A stretch of DNA of 64,000 bases from DASXUX01 sp036504595 (GTDB lineage Bacteria > Planctomycetota > SZUA-567 > H5-PLA8), in NCBI GenBank assembly GCA_036504595.1, contig DASXUX010000042.1:372001-436000 (forward strand). The letters are read 5' to 3'. The stretch's first letter is position 1. The number at the start of each line of letters is the position of its first letter. A program made the translations under genes and the position numbers. The notes beneath the pieces were generated by a model. It saw only the letters and a program-made list of their open reading frames with translations, had not been told where the DNA came from and did not search any database. Of the stretch, positions 43,333-52,040 are shown one piece after another.

Positions 43333-44130
43333 TCAGCCCTCAATTCGCCGCGGGCGGCAAACAAAACGCAGCAACACGAAAATCGTCACGCAAACCAGCA
43401 GCAGCACCACGGCCGCCGCACGCGCGTAGCTCAGTCCGAAATCGTTGAATCGCTGGAAGACAAGCGTCGGAGTCGTCATCGGATAGTACGCGACGATCAC
43501 TACCGCGCCGAACTCGCTGATGCCCCGCGCCCACATCATGATCATGCCGCTGACAATGTCGCGCCAGGCCAGCGGCAGGGAGATCGTAAAGAACACACGC
43601 CAGCTCGACGCGCCCAGTGTGCGGCCGGCTTTTTCGAGATGCTCCGGCACCGCGGCAAATCCGCTGCTGGCCGCGTTAATGAGAAACGGAACGGAGACGA
43701 ATGCCATGGCGAGCGTGATCGCCGCCGCGGTTCCGACCAGATCGAGCGAGCCGAAAATCGACTGGCGGCCGATCACGGTCAGCAGCGCGATCCCGGCGCT
43801 CGAATGCGGGACGACAATCGGCAGATCGATCAGCGCCAGCAGCGCCGCCCGGCCGTAGAAACGTTTTCGCGCGAGCAAGTACGCCAGCGGCACGCCGGCC
43901 AGTGTGCAGAGCAGCGTCGCAGCGGCCGCGCAGCCGAGCGTCAGCCGCACGGACGCGAGCACTTCGCGATCCGCCGCGGCCTGCGACAGTTCGCCAAGAG
44001 AACTGCTGAGAAAAAGCCCGAGCAGCGGCGCGAGAATCAGCAGCACGATCAACGACCCCAACGCCGCGAACACCAGCGCGCTCCACGGCGCCGGTCCGGC
44101 TTTCTCCTGCGGAAGAAACCAGCGCATCAC
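43333..44130 (-). CDS. wtpB: Tungstate/molybdate ABC transporter permease
   Basis: 265 residues with about six membrane helices and the permease EAA-like loop (AGRTLGASSWRVFFTISLPL, then ARGISEFGA). The reading frame starts at GTG 44130; an ATG at 44127 follows immediately. Either start overlaps the stop of wtpA (GTGATG), which indicates translational coupling. Confidence 0.88.
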   Translation of the reverse strand: MMRWFLPQEKAGPAPWSALVFAALGSLIVLLILAPLLGLFLSSSLGELSQAAADREVLASVRLTLGCAAAATLLCTLAGVPLAYLLARKRFYGRAALLALIDLPIVVPHSSAGIALLTVIGRQSIFGSLDLVGTAAAITLAMAFVSVPFLINAASSGFAAVPEHLEKAGRTLGASSWRVFFTISLPLAWRDIVSGMIMMWARGISEFGAVVIVAYYPMTTPTLVFQRFNDFGLSYARAAAVVLLLVCVTIFVLLRFVCRPRRIEG

Positions 44131-45158
44131 GGCTTCTCCAGGCCGGTGCAGAGCTTCTTCATCGATTCGGGTAACGCATCGAACTGTTGCGAAATCGCGG
44201 GTGATAGCGGCATCTGCGCGTTGCGCTTCATGATCTCCTGGCCTTCCGGCGAAAGAAGCAGTTCGACATATGCCAGCGCCAGTTCGCGATGCGGCGCGGC
44301 AGCAGGAACGGTGACCGCGTACACGATCGGCAACCCTTTCTGCAAGATCGTCTCGCCCGGCTTCTTCCCCGAGACCGGCACGGAGACGCCCGCGTACAAA
44401 GACGCGCGCTTTGAGGAACTCAGGTTGATCTCGTCCGGCAGGCGCAGGAATTTCAGTTTATGTTGCAGCGCAACCGAGCGATAGATGAAGAGGTAATCGA
44501 TCTCGCCACTTTCGAGCAGCGCGAGCAGATCGGTTTCCTTCGGCCGCATGAATCGTTTTTCGTTCTTCGCGGCGAGTTTATCGGCGAGGCCCGGCTTCTG
44601 AAAATGCTTCTCGGCGAGCTGAAACAGCATCACCGTGCGATAGCCGCAGGGGTCGGCATTCGGATCGGCGCGTCCAAACGCAACATCGTCGCGCAGCATG
44701 ATTTCCGCCCAATTTGTCGCGGTGATCTGCTCGCCCATCTTCGCTTTCGCGCCGCACGCGATCCCCAATTCATTGCACGCGAATCGAATGTTGAAGGCGG
44801 CGTGCTGCGGAATCAAAAGCTGGTCGATCACATCGAAATCGGCCGCCGCCATCACGTCGCACGGACGGCCCAATTCGCTGATCTTTCGCGCCGACTCGCG
44901 GCTGCCCGCCGCCTCCGCCTTGATCTCCACGCCCGGATGCAATTGTTGAAAGCGCGTCGAGATTTCCTTCAGCGGCACCGAAAGGCTGCCCGCGTGAAAA
45001 ATGATCAGTTCCGTTGCAGACACCGTGTTACTCTTGACACTCTGTGTGCTAATGTTGCCTTGCTGAGCAGTGCCCGTGCCCGATCCACAGCCCACCGCGA
45101 GAACCAACAGAAGCGATACTCCCACCATCCACCCGCACTTTGCCAGTACCCACAGCAT
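44127..45158 (-). CDS. wtpA: Tungstate/molybdate-binding lipoprotein
   Basis: 343 residues. A lipoprotein signal (VSLLLVLAVGC, Cys24) precedes the WtpA-type binding fold: LIIFHAGSLSVPLKEI, EIKAEAAGSRESARKISELG, DVMAAADFDVIDQLLIP and FACNELGIACG. This pattern distinguishes WtpA/ModA-like oxyanion receptors. Given the aor gene opposite, tungstate is the likely ligand, but the sequence alone does not separate tungstate from molybdate. Confidence 0.88.
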   Translation of the reverse strand: MLWVLAKCGWMVGVSLLLVLAVGCGSGTGTAQQGNISTQSVKSNTVSATELIIFHAGSLSVPLKEISTRFQQLHPGVEIKAEAAGSRESARKISELGRPCDVMAAADFDVIDQLLIPQHAAFNIRFACNELGIACGAKAKMGEQITATNWAEIMLRDDVAFGRADPNADPCGYRTVMLFQLAEKHFQKPGLADKLAAKNEKRFMRPKETDLLALLESGEIDYLFIYRSVALQHKLKFLRLPDEINLSSSKRASLYAGVSVPVSGKKPGETILQKGLPIVYAVTVPAAAPHRELALAYVELLLSPEGQEIMKRNAQMPLSPAISQQFDALPESMKKLCTGLEKP

Positions 45159-45188
45159 CTCTGCGTCCTCCGCGTCCTCTGCGGTGAG
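45159..45188. repeat. CTCTGCGTCCTCCGCGTCC repeat between moaA and wtpA
   Basis: Three imperfect CTCYGCGTCC units fill the 33-bp gap of the operon. Related to the tracts at 23970 and 54235-54295. Confidence 0.55.
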
Positions 45189-45191
45189 CCG

Positions 45192-45992
45192 TTAACCGCC
45201 GATGGACTTCAGCGTACTCAAGTCCGACGACATCCCGCAACGGGGCTTGGATGCGAGCGCCTGCTCCAGCGCCGCGCGCGCGCCAAGTTCGCGAACGCTG
45301 AAACCAAGTTCTGAAAAAAGGCATGGCCGCACGACTCCCGTGCACGACAGCCGCAGGCGATTGCAGCGCGCGCAATCACCGCCGCTGCCGCCTTCGACGA
45401 TCGAAAACCGTCCTTCGCGCAGATTCATTCGCCGAATGTAGCGGACCTCCAGCCCTTCTTTGCGGCCGAAGTCCGCGACGCTCCGCGCATCAGGCTCCTC
45501 ACGCGAGGATGCCATCACGCAGTTCAGCTTGATCGGCGACAGCCCCGCAGCCTGCGCCGCCGCGATGCCGTCCAGTACGCGCTGAAGTTCTCCGCCGCGC
45601 GTCAACTGAGCAAAGCGCCGCGGGTTCAGCGTATCGAGACTGACATTGACACGCATTAGCCCGGCCTTCTTCAGCGCGGCCGCGTTCTCAGCCAGCAAGA
45701 TCCCGTTGGTTGTCATCGCCAGATCGCGCACGCCGGGAATCGCCGCGAGCAGCGCCACCAGCCGCTCGATGTGCCGCCGCGCCAGCGGCTCGCCGCCTGT
45801 GACGCGAATCTTCTCGATCCCCATGCTCACCGCGACGCGAGCGACTTCAGCGATTTCTTCATATGAGAGGATGTCCTCATGCGCGACCAGCGGCACGCCC
45901 TGTGGCGGCATACAATACTCACAACGCAGGTTGCAGCGATCCGTGATGCTGATGCGTAGGTACGTGATGGCGCGGCCGAACGCATCAATCAT
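45192..45992 (-). CDS. moaA: GTP 3',8-cyclase (molybdenum cofactor), shortened
   Basis: 266 residues against about 320-330 in the family. The radical SAM motif is Cys20, Cys24 and Cys27 (RCNLRCEYC), and SAM-binding motifs RVTGGEPLARR and MTTNG are kept. The second cluster is CARCNRLRLSCTGVVRPC, with the CxxC-x13-C spacing. The C-terminal GG needed for the cyclase is present (KSIGG). About 40-50 residues are missing between LEVRYIRRMN and DCARC, where normal MoaA has its longer TIM-barrel edge. Likely still functional, but worth testing. Confidence 0.88.
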   Translation of the reverse strand: MIDAFGRAITYLRISITDRCNLRCEYCMPPQGVPLVAHEDILSYEEIAEVARVAVSMGIEKIRVTGGEPLARRHIERLVALLAAIPGVRDLAMTTNGILLAENAAALKKAGLMRVNVSLDTLNPRRFAQLTRGGELQRVLDGIAAAQAAGLSPIKLNCVMASSREEPDARSVADFGRKEGLEVRYIRRMNLREGRFSIVEGGSGGDCARCNRLRLSCTGVVRPCLFSELGFSVRELGARAALEQALASKPRCGMSSDLSTLKSIGG

Positions 45993-46054
45993 CGCGTCTC
46001 CGCCGATCAGAACCGCGACCGTAAGGGAGCGGCGGGTTGTGCAAAGGGCGTATG

Positions 46055-46097
46055 CCGTTCAATCCGCAATCCGCAATCTGCAATCCGCAATTCTTCA
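46055..46097. repeat. Post-stop CAATCCGCAATCCGCAATCT repeat (after moeA)
   Basis: Four to five CAATC(T/C)GC units run up to the moeA stop at 46095 on the minus strand (TGA then AGAATTGCGGATTGC). This is the same family as the tract inside the aminopropyltransferase gene. Confidence 0.7.
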
Positions 46098-47306
46098 TTG
46101 TCGCACCATCATGAATTCCACGCGCGTGCCCGCCGTGACTTCTTTCGCGCCAAGTGGAACCGCGAAGAACCCGTCCGCGTGCGTCAGCGACAATAGATGC
46201 GCCGAACCGTGGCACTCCAAAGGCAACACCAATCCATTTGGTGTGACCGTCGCCGGAACGAACTCCGCGCGCTCAGCCTTGCGCCGTTTGAAGCCGGCCG
46301 CCAGCGGCAGCGCGAACGTCTTCGTTCGCGATTCGGAACCGGTCAGCCGCGCGACCGCACGGAGAACCATGAGATGAAACATCAGAAATACCGAGAGCGG
46401 ATTACCCGGCAGGCCGAAGACAACCTTGCCCGGCTTCGTCGCGAATGCCGTCGGTTTGCCGGGCTTGACCGCCACTCGCGAAAAGTGCAGTTTCAGCCCC
46501 GCTCGGCTAAACTCTTCGAGCGCGAAATCGTAATCGCCGACCGAGAGCCCTCCGGAGAGTGCGATCACCTCGGCCGATTGCAGCGCGGACTCAAGCGCCG
46601 CGCCAATGTCTGCCGCCGTGTCTTTCGCCGAGAACTCGCGAATCAGGTCCAGCCCATTCGCGGCCGCAAGCCCGCACAACAGCGGGCCATTGACGTTCAT
46701 GATTTTTCCGGGAGCGAGCCGCGCCGGATCGTCCACAATTTCGTCGCCGGTGGAGATCACCGCCATGCGCGGCCGGCGCACGACGTCCACACTCGCGATG
46801 CCGCAGCCGGTCAGATTGGCGACGTCCAGCGGGCGCAGGAGTTGCCCGGCTTTCAGCGCGAGCCCTCCGCGTCGCATGTCTTCGCCATGCGGGCAGAAAT
46901 TCGGCTGGCCGCCGGAACGCAGGCGCACGATGGCGCCGGCCTGAGCGGGCAGCAATTCAGAATCTTCGACCATCACGACGCGCAGCGTGTTTTTCGGCAC
47001 AGGCGCGCCGGTCATCACCTTCACTGCAGTGCAGGCTTCGAGATTCGGAATTCCAGAGTCGCCGGCCGCGATCGTCTTCAGCACGCGATAGCAGCCATCG
47101 GTGCTCTCAGCGCAGATCGCGTAGCCATCCACAGCAGCTTTATCGAAGGGCGGCAAGTCGAGCGCCGACGCGTGATCGAAAGCCAGAACTTGGCCCAGGG
47201 CCGAGCGCGTTGGCACGATTTCAGCAGGCAGCCGCCAGCCCGCCAGCGTGTCGTCGATGGTGCGCAGCGCATCTTCCAGCGAAACAAGCGGCCCGGCGTC
47301 GTGCAC
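46095..47306 (-). CDS. moeA: Molybdopterin molybdenumtransferase
   Basis: 403 residues. Starts at GTG 47306 with GAGG upstream. MoeA motifs: DLPPFDKAAVDGYAI, the MTGAPVPKNT loop, ISTGDEIVDDP, LSGGLSVGDYDF, KPGKPTAFA and VFGLPGNPLSVF. It inserts Mo or W into adenylylated molybdopterin. Its start codon is 17 nt after the fhs stop and it lies about 100 nt before moaA. Confidence 0.94.
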   Translation of the reverse strand: MHDAGPLVSLEDALRTIDDTLAGWRLPAEIVPTRSALGQVLAFDHASALDLPPFDKAAVDGYAICAESTDGCYRVLKTIAAGDSGIPNLEACTAVKVMTGAPVPKNTLRVVMVEDSELLPAQAGAIVRLRSGGQPNFCPHGEDMRRGGLALKAGQLLRPLDVANLTGCGIASVDVVRRPRMAVISTGDEIVDDPARLAPGKIMNVNGPLLCGLAAANGLDLIREFSAKDTAADIGAALESALQSAEVIALSGGLSVGDYDFALEEFSRAGLKLHFSRVAVKPGKPTAFATKPGKVVFGLPGNPLSVFLMFHLMVLRAVARLTGSESRTKTFALPLAAGFKRRKAERAEFVPATVTPNGLVLPLECHGSAHLLSLTHADGFFAVPLGAKEVTAGTRVEFMMVRQ

Positions 47307-47323
47307 GGTTTTCCTCAGTTGGC

Positions 47324-48961
47324 TCAGCTAAGACCTACGGCTCGTCCATCCGGCAGCACTTTCATTCGCGCCGCCGCCGGCACTTTGGGCAAACCCGGCA
47401 TCGTCAGAATGCTTCCGCAGATCACCACGACAAACTCCGCGCCCGCCGCAACCCGAAGTTCATTGACCGTGATGCGGAAGTTCCGCGGCCGGCCTCGCAA
47501 CGTGGGCTCATCGCTGAGCGACAAAGGCGTTTTGGCGATGCACACCGGGAAATGGCCAAACCCATTCTTGTTCAGCAGCGCCATGTCCGTCTTCGCGTTC
47601 TTGTCGAACACAACCTCGGACGCGCCGTAAACCTGCTTGGCGATCTTCGTGATCTTTTCCTTCAGCGAATCTTTCAGTTCATACAGGAAGCGCAGCTTCG
47701 ACGCGCTGTTGCGTTCCACGCTGCGCAGCACGGCTTGAGCCAGCCGCGTCGCACCTTTGCCGCCTTGCGAATAATGATCGGCCAGTTCAGCCTCAACGTT
47801 CTGGCTTTTGCAGAACGCGATCACCTTCTCAATGTCCTCCGGCTTGTCATCCGTAAAGTGGTTGATCGCGATGACCGGCTCCAGTCCGAAGAGCCGGATG
47901 TTCTCGATGTGCTTGGCCAGATTTCCCAGGCCGCCGTCAGGCGAGAAACCTCCGTGGTAAGCGATTGCTTTCATTGTGACGACGATCACCACCCCCTGTG
48001 GGCGCAGTCCGGCGCTGCGGCATTTGATGTGCATGAACTTTTCGGCGCCAAGGTCCGTTGCGAAACCGGCTTCGGTGACGACGTAATCCGCCAGTTTCAG
48101 AGCCATGCGCGTGGCGATGGCGCTGTTTGTGCCTTGAGCGATATTGGCGAACGGTCCGGCGTGAACGAACGCCGGCGTGCCTTCCATCGTTTGCACGAGA
48201 TTCGGATGGATCGCATCACGCAGCAGAATCTGCATCGCGCCATCGGCCTCGATCGCTTTGGCCAGAACCGGTTCGTCGTCGTAAGTGAAGCCCACGACGA
48301 TCTGCCCCAGCCTGCGGCCGAGATCCTGGTAATCGCGCGCGAGGCACAAAATGGCCATAACTTCGGACGCCGGCGTGATGTTGAACCCGTCGCGACGCGG
48401 CACGCCGTTCTTGACGCCGCCCAGACCAATGATGATGTCGCGCAAAGCGCGGTCGTTGAGATCGATCACGCGGCGCAGCGCGACGCGGCGCGGATCGATG
48501 CGCAGTTCGTTGCCGTGCTGCAGATGGTTGTCCACCATGGTCGCCAGGAGGTTGTTTGCCTTCTCAACGGCGTACATGTCGCCGACGAAGTGCAGATTGA
48601 TGTCTTCGGCCGGCACGACCTGGGCCTTGCCCGAACCGGTCCCGCCGCCCTTCATTCCGAAGTACGGGCCCAGCGAGGGCTCGCGCAGGCAGATCGCCGA
48701 CTTGTGCCCCAGACAGCGCAGCCCGTCGCCCAGTCCGATCGTCGTGGTCGTCTTGCCTTCGCCCTGCGGCGTCGGCGTCATGGCGCTGACAAGAATCAGC
48801 TTGCCGTCTGGTTTGTCGGCGCGCGACATCAACTCGTCGATCGGAATCTTCGCGATGTAACGCCCGTGCGGCAGAATAGCCTCTGCATCGAGCCCCAGTT
48901 CTTTGGCGACTTCGCTGATCCGCCGCTGCGGCGTACCGCTTTCCACTTCATGGCTGAGCAT
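47324..48961 (-). CDS. fhs: Formate-tetrahydrofolate ligase
   Basis: 545 residues from the ATG at 48961, chosen because AAAGGA lies about 10 nt upstream. The frame continues to an ATG at 48973, which the same motif abuts too closely, and further to 49018. ATP loop TPTPQGEGKTTTTIGLGDG, EPSLGPYFGMKGGG and the rest of the family are intact. It ligates formate to THF, feeding one-carbon or Wood-Ljungdahl methyl-branch metabolism. First gene of the operon with moeA, moaA and wtpABC, which ties folate one-carbon flux to Mo/W cofactor supply. Confidence 0.94.
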   Translation of the reverse strand: MLSHEVESGTPQRRISEVAKELGLDAEAILPHGRYIAKIPIDELMSRADKPDGKLILVSAMTPTPQGEGKTTTTIGLGDGLRCLGHKSAICLREPSLGPYFGMKGGGTGSGKAQVVPAEDINLHFVGDMYAVEKANNLLATMVDNHLQHGNELRIDPRRVALRRVIDLNDRALRDIIIGLGGVKNGVPRRDGFNITPASEVMAILCLARDYQDLGRRLGQIVVGFTYDDEPVLAKAIEADGAMQILLRDAIHPNLVQTMEGTPAFVHAGPFANIAQGTNSAIATRMALKLADYVVTEAGFATDLGAEKFMHIKCRSAGLRPQGVVIVVTMKAIAYHGGFSPDGGLGNLAKHIENIRLFGLEPVIAINHFTDDKPEDIEKVIAFCKSQNVEAELADHYSQGGKGATRLAQAVLRSVERNSASKLRFLYELKDSLKEKITKIAKQVYGASEVVFDKNAKTDMALLNKNGFGHFPVCIAKTPLSLSDEPTLRGRPRNFRITVNELRVAAGAEFVVVICGSILTMPGLPKVPAAARMKVLPDGRAVGLS

Positions 48962-49126
48962 CTGAGTGTTCATCCTTTCGCGCACACGCACGGGATTTGG
49001 CCATCCGCACAAGTCCACGCGTATGTTATTTCTGGACCGGGGAGCTAATGTCCATCATTCGTGAAAAACAGCAAATTCGTTTCGGGTTGCGATTCTCTGG
49101 AATTTCCCGCCCACGTGGTGTAGTTA

Positions 49127-49142
49127 GCTAAAACGTTTTAGC
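49127..49142. promoter_or_regulatory. LacI-family operator, perfect 16-bp palindrome
   Basis: GCTAAAACGTTTTAGC is a perfect palindrome with the central CG typical of LacI-family operators. It ends 15 nt before the LacI regulator start, in the divergent promoter region with fhs, so autoregulation and possible fhs control are plausible. Confidence 0.7.
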
Positions 49143-49157
49143 CGGCCGGAACGATTC

Positions 49158-50219
49158 ATGCCTAAGAAAGCGCGTACCACCCTGAAGTCCATCGCCGAGC
49201 AGCTCGGCGTCTCCACCACCGCCGTCTCGCACGTGCTCAACGGCAACGCGCGGCTTTACCGCATCAGCCGCCAGACCGAAGAAAACGTCCAGGCCCTCGC
49301 AAGCAAACTCAGCTTCGCTCCCAACCAGCTCGCGCGCAGCCTGCGCCTGAGCCGCAGCCAAAGCATCGGACTCGTTGTCCCGGACATCTCCAATCCTTTT
49401 TTTGCGAGCACCGCGCGTGGTGTCGAAGATCAGGCTCGCCAGCGCGGCTTCAGCGTGCTGCTCTGCGATACGCAAGACAACACTGATGTGGAGAAGCAGG
49501 TTCTGCGCCTGCTCGAAAGCCGCAACGTGGATGGCCTCGTTGTGCTGCCGGTCGGACAATCGTGCGAGCATCTGCTGCGTTATGAGGACGGCCGCACGCC
49601 GCTGGTCGTCGTGGATCGCTTCTTCCCCACCCTCAAAGTCGCTTCCGTCACCTCGGACAACTACGCCGGCGCGCGCGACGCGGTCGAGCATCTTATCAGC
49701 CGCGGCCATCGCGTCATCGGCGGTCTGCAGGGCCTGCCTGGAACACTGCCTAATGAGGATCGCCTGCGCGGCTACCGTGACGCGCTCGCGCGGCATCGAC
49801 TGAAACACGACGCCGCGCTGATCGCCGGCGAAGACTTTGGCGAAAGGAGCGGCTACACACATGCGCTTCGTCTGCTGAAGGCGCGTCCGGACATCACCGC
49901 GATCCTCACGCTCAGCAGCCCTATCTGCCTCGGTGCCTTCCGCGCCATGGCCGAACTCAAGCTCAAGGTGCCAGAGGACGTCTCGATCGTCTGCTTCGAC
50001 GATCCGCCCTATGCGCCGTTCTTCGCGACGGCATTGACCACCGTTGCGCAGCAGAACGAAGAGATGGGGCGCCGCGCCGCGAAGATGCTCTTCGAACGCA
50101 TTGAGCGCGGCGGTGGCGCCGGCCTTCGTGCCGGCGGACGCAAAGGCGAAATCGTGCAATTGCCGACAAAGCTGATCGAGCGCCAGTCGGTGCTCGACCT
50201 CGCGAAGATTCGCAGTTGA
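49158..50219 (+). CDS. LacI-family transcriptional regulator
   Basis: 353 residues. N-terminal helix-turn-helix (TTLKSIAEQLGVSTTAVSHV) and hinge (NQLARSLRLSRSQSIGLVVP) lead to a periplasmic-binding-like sugar domain (ISNPFFASTARGVEDQARQR, VVDRFFPTLKV, NEDRLRGYRDAL). The final ligand-binding segment is VSIVCFDDPPYAPFFATALTT. It probably regulates the following secreted hydrolase and MFS genes and itself, through the palindrome at 49127. The effector sugar is not deducible. Confidence 0.9.
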   Translation: MPKKARTTLKSIAEQLGVSTTAVSHVLNGNARLYRISRQTEENVQALASKLSFAPNQLARSLRLSRSQSIGLVVPDISNPFFASTARGVEDQARQRGFSVLLCDTQDNTDVEKQVLRLLESRNVDGLVVLPVGQSCEHLLRYEDGRTPLVVVDRFFPTLKVASVTSDNYAGARDAVEHLISRGHRVIGGLQGLPGTLPNEDRLRGYRDALARHRLKHDAALIAGEDFGERSGYTHALRLLKARPDITAILTLSSPICLGAFRAMAELKLKVPEDVSIVCFDDPPYAPFFATALTTVAQQNEEMGRRAAKMLFERIERGGGAGLRAGGRKGEIVQLPTKLIERQSVLDLAKIRS

Positions 50220-50230
50220 AAGGAGCATCT

Positions 50231-51910
50231 ATGCGCAGAAACAAAACCGTACTCGCGGCGGGGCTCATCGCGCTGCTAACGATGATCGGTCAAGCCAGCG
50301 CCGAGGACCATGTGCGCCGGTTGCCCGTAAAGGAATACCTCGACAAAATGAAAGCCGGCTGGGTCGGGCAGATGGTTGGCGTGTCGTGGGGCGCTCCAAC
50401 CGAATTCAAGTGGCCGGACAAGATCTGCCCCGAGGACAAGATGCCGAAGTGGCACGACGGGCTCGCCAACGAAGCCTTTGGGCAAGATGACCTGTACGTC
50501 GAGATGACCTTCCTGCGCTCCATGGAACAATACGGCCTCGATGTTTCGATCCGCCAGGCCGGGATCGATTTCGCCAACAGCGGCTATCCGCTTTGGTGTG
50601 CCAACGACGCCGGGCGCAAGAACCTGCGCAACGGCATCGCGCCGCCAGATTCCAGCCACCCGCAATTCAACAAGTGTCCCAACGACATTGATTATCAAAT
50701 CGAGGCAGACTTCTCCGGCCTGATCGCGCCGGGTATGCCGAACACGGCCATTGCAATGGGCGAAAAATTCGGCCGGCTGATGAACTACGGCGATGGCATG
50801 TACGCCGGACAGTTCATGGGCGGAATGTATTGCGAAGCGTTCTTCGAAAAAGACGTCGTGAAGATCATTCAGGCCGGCCTGAAGTGCATTCCCGCCGAAA
50901 GCCAGTATGCCGAGATGGTTCGCGACATGCTGACGTGGTCGAAAGAAAACGACGACTGGCAGAAGACTTGGCAGCTTTGCCAGGAGAAGTACCGCAAGAA
51001 TCCGGAGTACCAGAAAGCATCGAATGGCGGCATCGACTGCAAAATCAACGGCGCGTACGTGCTCTTGGGCCTGCTCTATGGAAAAGGCGACTTCGACAAC
51101 ACCATCATCATTTCCTGCCGCGGCGGCCAGGACAGCGACTGCAATCCCTCCAGTTCGGCCGGCGTGCTCTGCACCAGCGTCGGTTTCAGCAAGCTGCCGG
51201 AAAAGTACTCGAAAGGCCTGAAGGACAACGTGAAGTTCAGCCACACGGCCTACGATTTCCCGGCTCTGCTGGCCGTCTGCGAAAAACTCGCGCGGCAGTC
51301 GCTTGAAAAAGCCGGCGGCAAGGTCGAGAAGGATGCCAACGGCGAGGAAGTCTTCGTCATCCCCGCCGTTGAACCCAAGCCGAGTGCGCTCGAACTGAGC
51401 TGGAAGCCCGGCCCGATTGCCGGCAGCAAATTCACCGAAGAAGAAGCGGCGAAGATCAGCGCGCCCAGTTCGGCAAAAGCCATGGCTCAAGCCGTGGAAA
51501 AGAAGTTCCCTGGCTGGGCGATCAAGGACTGCGGCTCCGACATGGACCCTGGCTTGCGCGCCGATTTCCGCGGCAAGAAGAACGTCTTGCTCACGCACCC
51601 GCTGAACAAATCGACCGGCTGCACGCTCAGCAAGAAGGTGGAAATTCCCGCCGGCAAGAAGACGACGATCCACGTCGTTGTGTCGCACGATCCGCAGGGC
51701 GACTGGGATCTGATCGTGAAAGCCGACGGCACCGAACTATTCAAGAAACTGGTTGGCCACAAGACGGTCGCTGAAGACAACTGGCTCGTCGCCGACGTTG
51801 ACCTGTCTGCAAGCGCGGGCAAGTCGGTGAATCTCGAACTCGTCAACGCCCCCAACGGCTGGTCGTGGGAAGGCGCGTACTGGGCAGAGATCTCGCTGAA
51901 GAACGAGTAA
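50231..51910 (+). CDS. Secreted ADP-ribosylglycohydrolase-like protein with C-terminal beta-sandwich
   Basis: 559 residues from the ATG at 50231 (AAAGGAG 6 nt upstream). Signal peptide VLAAGLIALLTMIGQASA. ADP-ribosylglycohydrolase-type metal residues are present: Asp86-Asp87 in FGQDDLYVEMTFL and Asp301/Asp303 in RGGQDSDCNPSSSAG. The C-terminal 130 residues (VLLTHPLNKSTGCTLSKKVE, HVVVSHDPQGDWDLIVKADG) resemble an NPCBM-type carbohydrate-binding beta-sandwich. Known relatives are intracellular; here export plus a sugar-binding domain and a LacI neighbour point to an extracellular glycan or glycoside role. That is inference. Confidence 0.8.
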   Translation: MRRNKTVLAAGLIALLTMIGQASAEDHVRRLPVKEYLDKMKAGWVGQMVGVSWGAPTEFKWPDKICPEDKMPKWHDGLANEAFGQDDLYVEMTFLRSMEQYGLDVSIRQAGIDFANSGYPLWCANDAGRKNLRNGIAPPDSSHPQFNKCPNDIDYQIEADFSGLIAPGMPNTAIAMGEKFGRLMNYGDGMYAGQFMGGMYCEAFFEKDVVKIIQAGLKCIPAESQYAEMVRDMLTWSKENDDWQKTWQLCQEKYRKNPEYQKASNGGIDCKINGAYVLLGLLYGKGDFDNTIIISCRGGQDSDCNPSSSAGVLCTSVGFSKLPEKYSKGLKDNVKFSHTAYDFPALLAVCEKLARQSLEKAGGKVEKDANGEEVFVIPAVEPKPSALELSWKPGPIAGSKFTEEEAAKISAPSSAKAMAQAVEKKFPGWAIKDCGSDMDPGLRADFRGKKNVLLTHPLNKSTGCTLSKKVEIPAGKKTTIHVVVSHDPQGDWDLIVKADGTELFKKLVGHKTVAEDNWLVADVDLSASAGKSVNLELVNAPNGWSWEGAYWAEISLKNE

Positions 51911-51935
51911 GCATATCAAAGATATATCGCGGACT

Positions 51936-51968
51936 GCGGTGCGAGCACGTGACCGGCGCACCGCTTTT
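51936..51968 (+). terminator. Intrinsic terminator of the hydrolase gene
   Basis: GCGGTGC and GCACCGC form a 7-bp stem (51936-51942 / 51958-51964), followed by TTTT. It lies 25 nt after the stop. Confidence 0.65.
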
Positions 51969-52040
51969 CGTGATTTTGCATTTCGATTCGCGGCGTGGCG
52001 CGTATGATTTTCTCCCCGGCGGTTCAGCCGGTGGGAGACC

